The notes under the pieces: generated by a model
Seen by the model: the letters and a program-made list of their open reading frames with translations, nothing else
Databases searched by the model: none
Told to the model about the DNA's origin: nothing
Made by a program: the position numbers and the translations under genes
Assembly: GCF_900184945.1 (NCBI RefSeq)
Contig: NZ_FXYF01000003.1
Span: forward strand, 124,001 to 188,000
DNA: 64,000 nt
Reading direction: 5' to 3'
Origin: Antarctobacter aquimaris
GTDB lineage: Bacteria > Pseudomonadota > Alphaproteobacteria > Rhodobacterales > Rhodobacteraceae
Shown here: positions 55,174-64,000 of the stretch, one piece after another
How positions within the stretch are numbered: the stretch's first letter is position 1
Layout of the letters: each line of letters opens with the position of its first letter

Positions 55174-56352
55174 TCAGTTGCTTTGCAGGTCCTTCGACAT
55201 CACCGCCGGAAGCGGGATGCGATAGATCTTCTCGTAGGCTTCGGCCAGGTTGTCGCGGCTCACCCGCACCGGCGGCACCGAGATGTAGGACGGCAGGCTC
55301 TCACCGATCAGCGCCAGCGCACCTGCCTTCGCTTCGGTCGCCCCTTGCGTGTAGGGCTGCTGCGTCGAGATGCCGGCGATGTAACCATTCGCGGCCATGT
55401 CGGCAGCGACGATCTGGTCGAAGTTCTCGTTGACGATCTTGAAGTCTGCCGGACGCTTTCCGTTGATCCGCGCTGCGGTTGCGGCACCCATGGCGGGGAT
55501 GGACCACGAGCCGTAGACACCCTTCAGCGTCGGGTAGCGGGCGAGCAGCGCCTGCGCGACTTCCTGGCCCTTGTTCGGGTTGTCGTGTCCGGCGGCCGCG
55601 ATGAGATCGAGATCGGGATACTTCGCCATCAGGCGCGCGATGAAGCCGATGTAGCGCAGGTTGGTCACGTGGAAGTCGTTGGCGTAGTACATCGCCGCCA
55701 CATCGCCCTCACCGCCGACGGCGTCGTTGAGAAGATCGGCGAGATACATGCCCAACGCGAGGTTGTCGGACGAGATCACCGACACGTAGTTCTCGCCGGG
55801 TTGCATTCCGTCGGCGGCCTGGTCGATGAAGACGATCTTGGAACCCGCGTCGGCCAGACGCTTGTAGGCCGAGGCCGTCGTGGCGGTGTTCAGGGGGATC
55901 GAAACAACGAGGTCCGGCTTCAGAACCGAGATTGCGTCCAGGTCGGAGATCTGCCGCGCATCTTCCCAGTTGGCGTTGGTTTCGGCAACCACTTCGATGC
56001 CGAGATCCGCAAAGGTCTCTTTCAAGCCCAGAAGCTGCTGGGACGCCCAGTCATCGCCCAGCCAGCCAAGAGAGATCGCCGCGGTGAAGTTGCCCGCCCG
56101 GATCTTTTCCTTCTGCTCTTCGGTGATCTCGATCTCGCTGTAGAGCACGCCATCTTCGCCGCGGGGCCCGAGGCTGACGACGGTCTGCGAAAGGTCGTCG
56201 ATCTTGGCGAGTTCGAGCGTGCGCTCGGTCGGCGCCTCGTACCAAAGCGGATGGCGCACATCACCGATGTCCGCGGCGGCGGGGGCAATGCCGCTCAAAA
56301 AAAGCACGGCGCCTGCCGCGGTCGATTTCAGAAAGGTTCGCTTGTTCATCAT
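55174..56352 (-). CDS. Ribose-type ABC substrate-binding protein
   Basis: 392 residues. The signal (NKRTFLKSTAAGAVLFLSGIAPAAA) is Lys-Arg Tat-like or Sec. The mature type 1 periplasmic-binding fold has VVSIPLNTATTASAYKRL, FIDQAADGM, AAGHDNPNKGQEVAQALL and the late ENFDQIVAADMAANGYIAG. Sugar or small polyol ligand is probable. First or second gene of the leftward importer operon, after the hydrolase. Confidence 0.9.
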   Translation of the reverse strand: MMNKRTFLKSTAAGAVLFLSGIAPAAADIGDVRHPLWYEAPTERTLELAKIDDLSQTVVSLGPRGEDGVLYSEIEITEEQKEKIRAGNFTAAISLGWLGDDWASQQLLGLKETFADLGIEVVAETNANWEDARQISDLDAISVLKPDLVVSIPLNTATTASAYKRLADAGSKIVFIDQAADGMQPGENYVSVISSDNLALGMYLADLLNDAVGGEGDVAAMYYANDFHVTNLRYIGFIARLMAKYPDLDLIAAAGHDNPNKGQEVAQALLARYPTLKGVYGSWSIPAMGAATAARINGKRPADFKIVNENFDQIVAADMAANGYIAGISTQQPYTQGATEAKAGALALIGESLPSYISVPPVRVSRDNLAEAYEKIYRIPLPAVMSKDLQSN

Positions 56353-56433
56353 GGTAGGAGTCTCACTTCCTTGCTTGCAGTGTGGGGCCGGTCGTCCGGC
56401 CTGTGACAGGCGCAGGAACGCGCCCGGGTTCGG

Positions 56434-57345
56434 TCAACGACCGAGCATGAAATCCTTGAGCATCGCGGCGAGGCGGTCCTCTGCTTCGAGCGCGAGGCTG
56501 TGACCGCATTCCTCGAAGACCGCGGCCTTTTCGACCCCCTGTGACAGCCGCGCCATCTGCTCTTCGACCAAGGGGCCGAAGAATTCCGGGGCGCCAACCG
56601 TCATGATCGGCAGCGTCAGCTTTTCCTTGCGCAGTTCGCGAACGATCTCGGCGTTCTTGAAGGCCGCGCGATAGGTTTCCAGCGTGCCGCGCAGACCGCC
56701 CGGTGCCTTCAGGCAGGACACCCACTCATTCAGGGCTTCCGCGGTGATCGCGTTGGGGTTCCAGGTCTCGGCCTTGATCCAGAACTCCCAGAACTCCCGC
56801 TCCTTGCCGGAAATCAGCATTTCGGGCAGGTGGGGGATCCAGAAGAAGGGGATGTGCCAGACCCAGACACCGCTCTGACGGAACTGCGCGGTGATGTTGT
56901 CCGGGGTAAAGAAGGAGGCTTCTTCGAGACCCTCGCTTGACAGCAGCATCTCGCAGAAGGACAGCGTCTTGACCCGCGCACGTTCTGTCGCGGCCAGGAC
57001 GTAGGCGAACTCCGCTCCGCGATCCTCGCCATGCAGATGGAAAGTTTCGTGACCGAGATAGGTCATCAACTCGGCCAGGTCCTGGGCGTTCGTGCGGCTG
57101 TCATATCCGTCACTGACCGGCGGCTTGTCCGTGTAGCCGAAGCCACGCAGGTCCGGGGCGACCACGGTGAAATGCTCGGTCAGCAGCGGAAAGAGCTTGT
57201 GCCAGTAATAATTCGTCTTGGGCGTACCGTGCACAAGCAGCAGCGGCTCTCCCTGCCCGGCGGTCACGTAGTGCATCCGGATGCCGTTCACGCGGGCCCG
57301 TCCGTGTTTCACGGGTGCGCCGGTGTGGTCGAAGATTTCTGCCAT
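56434..57345 (-). CDS. Alpha/beta hydrolase of the epoxide-hydrolase/haloacetate-dehalogenase type
   Basis: 303 residues. The oxyanion segment LVHGTPKTNYYWHKL, the nucleophile elbow HGEDRGAEF with Asp-108 as nucleophile, and a late catalytic His in ECGHSLALE. An Asp nucleophile (not Ser) marks epoxide hydrolases and fluoroacetate/haloacetate dehalogenases. Two Trp-rich segments (SGVWVWHIPFFWIP) may line the halide or substrate site. It is the first gene of the module B operon, 81 bp before the binding-protein gene, behind a TGTTCTA/TAGAACA operator. Its link to a sugar importer suggests a substituted sugar-like or small organic substrate. Confidence 0.85.
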   Translation of the reverse strand: MAEIFDHTGAPVKHGRARVNGIRMHYVTAGQGEPLLLVHGTPKTNYYWHKLFPLLTEHFTVVAPDLRGFGYTDKPPVSDGYDSRTNAQDLAELMTYLGHETFHLHGEDRGAEFAYVLAATERARVKTLSFCEMLLSSEGLEEASFFTPDNITAQFRQSGVWVWHIPFFWIPHLPEMLISGKEREFWEFWIKAETWNPNAITAEALNEWVSCLKAPGGLRGTLETYRAAFKNAEIVRELRKEKLTLPIMTVGAPEFFGPLVEEQMARLSQGVEKAAVFEECGHSLALEAEDRLAAMLKDFMLGR

Positions 57346-57488
57346 TCCCCTCGTCCTTTCCGTCAATCTGCGCGCCGTCGAGGCGCGAAACTGGAGGTTT
57401 CAGTGGATCGAGGTCTTGCCCTGGCGGCTGCGCCGACCGTTTCTGGCCGATTGGCTGTCAGTGTTGCCCCTCACTCCCTGTCTGTACT

Positions 57489-57505
57489 TATGTTCTATAG
57501 TAGAA
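57489..57505. promoter_or_regulatory. TGTTCTA-TAG-TAGAACA operator upstream of module B
   Basis: A perfect dyad with 7-bp arms in the promoter region of the hydrolase-importer operon. Its TGTTC/GAACA core matches the half-sites in the module A control region, so the two SorC regulators may recognise related DNA or one may act at both. Confidence 0.55.
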
Positions 57506-57612
57506 CAAATGTCAAAATGGAATTGTTCGTGTAACGCGAGGGCGGGACGTGGCTGTCCGCATGCTTCCAGCCGGATGATGTGGCGGTGGTGCCTCCTAAA
57601 TATATATTTTTT

Positions 57613-57626
57613 ATCAGAATTCTGAT
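57613..57626. repeat. Perfect 14-bp palindrome in an AT-rich stretch
   Basis: ATCAGAATTCTGAT, just after an AT-only run (57,600-57,612). Possibly a remnant recombination or repressor site of the element; nothing further to support it. Confidence 0.35.
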
Positions 57627-57882
57627 CGCTCATCGGCGGGCGCGAGAGTGACATCTGTCCTCGCGTCGGTCCGAAATGACCGAACGTTTTTTGAATTCAA
57701 AGACGTTCTGTTCTGCCTGTCGTGCGGAAAACCCGGGTTCTTCCGTCCTCGACCGCAACGCAAAAGTCCGAAAGCGCAACCTTGGGCGACGACTCACCCC
57801 CGGAACCCAATCGCGCTCATGGCCACGGTCGCGAAGGTCTGGCGGTGCGCGTGCGCGCTCCGCTTGAACCGTTGCGACCTTG

Positions 57883-58734
57883 TCAGGTGTCCGCTGGTGG
57901 CCTTGGGCGGGGGAGGGAGACCCATTTCCGGCTCAACCCGCGGAGCGGGGCAAGGATCTCATGGTGATGCTGGATGTTGGGGAGATCGAAACTGCGGCCG
58001 TTCTTGGTCATCGGCGTGTATGAAGTCCTCTTGCACGTTCTTCCACCCGAGGGTCAGTAACTCCGGCCTCCGAAAGCCGGTGGACAGCGCCATCTCGCGG
58101 AATACCCGGTGAATCGGGTTGTACAGGCCGTCGCCCTCGTTCCGCCATTTGCGGAGGTCTTTGATGACGGTCCCGTTCGGCTGTTCTTCGAACCACTCGA
58201 TGGCCATGGTCGTGCACTCGGGCAGGTCATAGGTGCGTCGGGCGTGGTTCCAGATCGACCGGACCATTCTCAAAGTTCGATTGGCGCTGACCGGGTGGAC
58301 GGCCAGTTCCCGATGCCGCCGGACGACCATGGCTTTGGTGATCTCGTCCAACGGCAGCTTCAGCCAGTCCTTCTGGTGCAGGTCAAGGGGGCCTTGACGG
58401 TGTCCATGTCGGACTGGCTGCGCAGCTTGGGTCGGGCGGGGTAGACCTTCATGGCGGCCAGAAGGGTAGGGGCCCCGGTCTGGATCGTCTTGCCAGCGCC
58501 TCGCCCCATTTCCAGTGCCAGCCCGAGAGCGGTCTGCCGGGCGGCCTGCGCGGAAATGATCGGGAAGCGGCCAATCAGGACCCGCTTTGTTTGACCACCG
58601 ACATCCTTCTGAAAGCACCAGGTTTTCGAGCGTTTGCCGACGAAGAGGACCAGTCCCTTCACCTCGCTATCTCAGTGCTTGTCGGTGCTGGATTTCGTCT
58701 GTGGACCTTTGCGGGCGAAGGTCTGTCTGAGCAT
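57883..58734 (-). pseudogene. Decayed tyrosine recombinase (island integrase)
   Basis: Starts MLRQTFARKGPQTKSSTDKH, then an in-frame TGA (58,672-58,674), then DSEVKGLVLFVGKRSKTWCF and RVLIGRFPIISAQAARQ in the same frame (N-terminal arm-binding domain). Near the five-G run at 58,387-58,391 the frame shifts and continues DWLKLPLDEITKAMVVRRH plus NRTLRMVRSIWNHARRT and GFRRPELLTLGWKNV (catalytic domain start with the first Arg). Another shift near 58,010 leads to MTKNGRSFDLP plus HHHEILAPLRGLSRKWV. One nonsense and at least two frameshifts mean it is dead. Adjacent to the tRNA fragment, as expected for an island integrase. Confidence 0.82.
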
Positions 58735-58866
58735 TGGCGTTTTGTCGGTTTTTTTCGGAAACAGCGTGATGGTCAGCGCAAGCCTATGCGGCTCAGAACA
58801 GGACATTCTCAAATGAGATGAGATGTGTCGCAGCCCAGTGCGGTCCGGTGCCACTCAAAGCGGTTC

Positions 58867-58906
58867 CTTGGAAGCCAAGGGTCTTGCCAATACTCAACGC
58901 CCGCTC
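58867..58906 (-). repeat. tRNA-Gly 5'-half fragment: right attachment-site remnant
   Basis: 40 bp matching 34,399-34,438 of the intact tRNA-Gly at 36 positions. On the reverse strand it begins GCGGGCGTTGAGTATTGGC and runs to the anticodon loop TTCCAAG, but it lacks the T-arm and 3' acceptor half. Anticodon-stem pairs are broken. It would be the half of the original tRNA gene displaced by integration. Confidence 0.75.
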
Positions 58907-58976
58907 GGCGGGGTTCGTGGTATGCTATACGCGGATCCGGGGCGAGATTGGCACCGCAACGAAGGAGGAGCGCAGC

Positions 58977-59672
58977 ATGGCCAAACCGCAGGCTGTCATC
59001 ATCGGCGCCGGAGAGGGGCTGTCGGCCGCCGTGGCGCGGGAACTGGCGCGGGACCACGCGCTGACGCTGGCCGCCCGCAGCGGGGACCGGATGCGCGCCG
59101 TGGCCAAGGAGACCGGCGCCCGCACGGTCCTGCTGGACGCCACGGACGAGGACGCGGTCGCGCGCCTGTTCGACAGCTTGCCGGAGGCGCCGCGCGTCGT
59201 GGTCTTCAACCCCTCGGCGCGGGTCCGGGGGCCGGTGGCAGAGTTGGCGGCGGACGAGGTGCGCAAGGCGGTGGAGGTCACCGCCATCGGCGCCTTTCTC
59301 TGCGGCAAGCACGCGGCGCGGCGCATGCTGGAGGCGGAGCCGGTGGACGGTGTGCGCGGCACGATCCTGTTCACCGGCGCCTCGGCCGGGGTGAAGGGCT
59401 TTCCGCTCTCGGCCCCCTTTGCCATGGGCAAGTTCGCGCAGCGCGGCCTGGCCGAAAGCATGGCGCGCGAGCTGCACCCGCAGGGCATCCACGTCGCCTG
59501 GATCAACATCGACGGGGCGATCCTGAACCCGGGGCGGGCCGAGCCGGCGGACAATCCGCGTTCGATGCTGCGCCCGGAGGCCATCGCGCGCACCTACCGC
59601 CACCTGATCGAACAGGACCCCAGCGCCTGGACCAACGAGGTGGCCGTGCGGCCCTGGGTCGAACGGTTCTGA
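58977..59672 (+). CDS. SDR-family protein with Phe in place of the catalytic Tyr
   Basis: 231 residues. Cofactor motif VIIGAGEGLSAAVA near residue 7, FNPSARVRGP in place of the usual NNAG, and active-site region TGASAGVKGFPLSAPFAMGKFAQRGLAE: Ser-136 and Lys-152 are kept but the Tyr is Phe-148. It may therefore bind NAD(P) without ordinary dehydrogenase activity, or use another acid. A GGAGGAG site precedes the ATG. It lies directly outside the island's right end and is convergent with a LysR gene. Confidence 0.85.
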   Translation: MAKPQAVIIGAGEGLSAAVARELARDHALTLAARSGDRMRAVAKETGARTVLLDATDEDAVARLFDSLPEAPRVVVFNPSARVRGPVAELAADEVRKAVEVTAIGAFLCGKHAARRMLEAEPVDGVRGTILFTGASAGVKGFPLSAPFAMGKFAQRGLAESMARELHPQGIHVAWINIDGAILNPGRAEPADNPRSMLRPEAIARTYRHLIEQDPSAWTNEVAVRPWVERF

Positions 59673-59685
59673 GGGTGGGCGCCGC

Positions 59686-60609
59686 TCAGCGCCCCTCGCC
59701 GGACATGTTGCGGCGCGAGGCCAGCAGGATCTCATTGCGCAGCCAGGCATGGGCGCGGTCGCGTTCAAAGCGGCGGTGCCAGATCAATCGGTTGGCGATG
59801 GGCGAAACCTCCAGCGGGACCGGCACGGCGGCGATCTCGTAGCGCGAGGCGAGGTATTCCGCCGCGCGGTGGGTGAAGACGCCCACCAGGTCCGAGCGTT
59901 CCAGCAGTTCGGGCACGATGGTAAAGCTCATCAGCGTCGCGCCGATGGCACGCTGCCGCCCGTGGCGGTCGAGGATCGCGTCAAAGGCGGCGCGGCGGTC
60001 GCCGGTCGAACTGACCACCAGGTGCGCATAGCCCAGGATCTTGTCCAGCGACGGCGGGGACTCGTCCAGCAGCGGGTGATCCTTGCGGCACAGGCAGACA
60101 AAGCGGTCCTCGTAGGCCAGCATGCTGGCAATGTGTGGCGGGGTCTTGTCGAACCAGCCGACGGCCAGGTCGATCTCGCCGCTTTCGATCAGGCGCAGGG
60201 CATAGTCGCGGTCGGTGGTGCGCAGGTTCAGCACGATGCCGGGCGCCTTTCGGCCCACGGATTCGAGCAGCGGCAGGATGATCGGGATGCTGAGGCGGTC
60301 GGGCGCACCGATGCGGAACTGTTCCTCGGCGGTGGCCGGGTCAAACGCGCCGGTGGGCGTGGCGCAGGCGGTTGCGTCCTCGACGATGCGCGCCACCAGC
60401 GGGGCCAGCTGTTCGGCGCGCGGGGTCGGCGTCAGCCCGTCGGGGGTGCGCACCAGCAGCGGATCGCCCAGCGTGTCGCGCAGCCGTTTCAGCGCGTTCG
60501 AGATCGCCGACTGGGTGCGGCCCAGCCGTTCGCCGGTGCGGGTCACGCTGCGTTCCTCCAGCAGGACATGCAGGACGTGCAGCAGGTTCAGGTCGATGTT
60601 CAGGGTCAT
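59686..60609 (-). CDS. LysR-family regulator (NodD/LeuO-like N-terminus)
   Basis: 307 residues starting MTLNIDLNLLHVLHVLLEERSVTRTGERLGRTQSAISNALKRLRD, the form seen in NodD- and SyrM-like regulators of aromatic catabolism. It is divergent from the amidohydrolase-TRAP operon (109 bp between starts), which is its likely target. The effector may be the compound imported by that TRAP system. Confidence 0.88.
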   Translation of the reverse strand: MTLNIDLNLLHVLHVLLEERSVTRTGERLGRTQSAISNALKRLRDTLGDPLLVRTPDGLTPTPRAEQLAPLVARIVEDATACATPTGAFDPATAEEQFRIGAPDRLSIPIILPLLESVGRKAPGIVLNLRTTDRDYALRLIESGEIDLAVGWFDKTPPHIASMLAYEDRFVCLCRKDHPLLDESPPSLDKILGYAHLVVSSTGDRRAAFDAILDRHGRQRAIGATLMSFTIVPELLERSDLVGVFTHRAAEYLASRYEIAAVPVPLEVSPIANRLIWHRRFERDRAHAWLRNEILLASRRNMSGEGR

Positions 60610-60637
60610 CGCGGCGGGCCTTCATCATTTGTAATGA

Positions 60638-63569
<2,932 letters not shown>

Positions 63570-63570
<1 letters not shown>

Positions 63571-64000
63571 TGAACACCAGGATTTTCGCGCTGGCAGGCG
63601 CGTTTGCCGTCGGGCTGGGGGCCGCCGCTTCGGCGCAGGTCGTGTCGATGGCGACGGGCGCGCAAGGCTCGCTCGCCTATAACTCGGGTCAGGCGGTGGC
63701 CGTCGTGGCCAACGACAACGGCATCACCGTGCGGACGCAGCCGCTGGTAGGCTACATGCCGCTGCTGCAATCGGGCGAGGTCGATTTCGGCTATGCCAAC
63801 GGGGCCGAGGCGGCCTTTGCCTACGGCGGCAGCGGCAACTTTGACCGCGCGCATCCGGGCATCCGCCTCGTCGGCGAGATGTTCAAGCTGACCACCGGCA
63901 TCATGGCGCCCTGCGACCTGGGCCTGAAATCCGTCGCGGACCTGACCGGCAGGGCGGGCGAGCTGCGGATCGCGTCCGAGTATATCTCGTCCACGATCAT
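63570..64000 (+). CDS. TAXI-family TRAP substrate-binding protein (partial at window end)
   Basis: Only the first 143 residues are in the window. The signal peptide (NTRIFALAGAFAVGLGAAASA) is followed by VVSMATGAQGSLAYNSGQAV, typical of TAXI proteins, and QPLVGYMPLLQSGEVDFGYAN. It binds the substrate for the fused permease just upstream. Overlaps that gene's stop by one base. Confidence 0.9.

Larger units (their letters stand above)
57346..57882. other. 537-bp region between the module B promoter and the integrase relic
   Basis: It holds the module B operator and promoter at the left and an AT-rich stretch with a perfect 14-bp palindrome near 57,613. Beyond 57,650 I see no gene that I can support on either strand; short open frames there lack codon bias and any family resemblance. 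Confidence 0.55.
34399..58906. mobile_element. Genomic island of about 24.5 kb integrated at tRNA-Gly
   Basis: The ends are a 40-bp direct repeat: 34,399-34,438 inside the intact tRNA and 58,867-58,906, 36 of 40 positions equal. A decayed tyrosine recombinase gene lies about 130 bp inside the right end. Cargo: module A (DRL-like oxidoreductase, acetoin-dehydrogenase-like complex, SorC regulator, ABC importer, kinase), module B (ribose-type ABC importer, SorC regulator, hydrolase), and many pseudogenes. The island supplies or preserves a full tRNA on the left; the displaced tRNA half is on the right. It is probably no longer mobile. Confidence 0.65.

Noticed and set aside
57648-58112. Forward open frame of 154 codons
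   Set aside because: It is antisense to the integrase relic for its last third, has no family resemblance, and its composition shows no codon bias.
58861-58906. A second functional tRNA-Gly
   Set aside because: There is no T-arm or 3' acceptor half and the anticodon stem is mispaired; it is only an attachment-site fragment.

Overview
The window looks like chromosome of a high-GC alphaproteobacterium of the Rhodobacteraceae (Roseobacter group). The gene content fits: a fdhD-mobA-mobB-moeA cluster, DUF1127 and DUF465 small proteins, phaA/phaB, an alphaproteobacterial S4 and S1, GcvA-type LysR regulators and a TAXI-type TRAP system. So do the frequent ATGA overlaps and a characteristic intergenic repeat (copies near 4.25 and 27.2 kb). 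No rRNA operon, CRISPR array or intact insertion sequence was seen.

0-34.4 kb is ordinary core chromosome. It runs: molybdenum-cofactor insertion and formate dehydrogenase maturation (6-4246); GreA with a membrane protein; ETF-ubiquinone oxidoreductase; a TPR protein with IspE and a long-chain polyprenyl diphosphate synthase; a DUF2007 protein with a methyltransferase; PHB synthesis genes phaB and phaA; an EAL phosphodiesterase; rpsD; a Crp/Fnr regulator divergent from a His-rich periplasmic protein; several very small proteins; a CorA transporter; a winged-helix/TPR regulator; rpsA; ihfB-lapA-trpF; pyrD-DUF952; a periplasmic 5'-nucleotidase; a LysR regulator; and an MsbA-like ABC exporter beside a complete tRNA-Gly(TCC).

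34.4-58.9 kb reads as a genomic island of about 24.5 kb integrated at that tRNA-Gly gene. A 40-bp block of the tRNA 5' half recurs at 58,867-58,906 (36/40 identical), next to a decayed tyrosine-recombinase gene. The island holds two sugar-type modules. Module A is divergent. Leftward: a homoserine-dehydrogenase-like/SAF oxidoreductase resembling the Brucella DXR-like (DRL) family, acoA-, acoB- and acoC-like genes, a SorC regulator, an lpd gene and two unknowns. Rightward: an ABC sugar importer whose ATPase carries an amber codon at codon 5, a PfkB kinase, and decayed class II aldolase and dxr genes. An ispD relic lies at the island's left end. Module B is a ribose-type ABC importer with an orphan permease, a second SorC regulator and an epoxide-hydrolase/dehalogenase-like enzyme.

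The most interesting reading, an inference, is that module A is a catabolic route for 2-C-methyl-D-erythritol or 1-deoxy-D-xylulose. These compounds would be imported, phosphorylated, interconverted between MEP and DXP by the DRL-like enzyme, and DXP cleaved by the acetoin-dehydrogenase-like complex to acetyl-CoA and glyceraldehyde 3-phosphate. DXP is a methyl alpha-hydroxyketone like acetoin. The transport side seems to be decaying while the enzyme-complex operon is intact.

58.9-64 kb returns to chromosome-like content: an SDR lacking its catalytic Tyr, and a LysR regulator divergent from an amidohydrolase-TRAP(4TM/12TM)-TAXI operon that runs off the window end.
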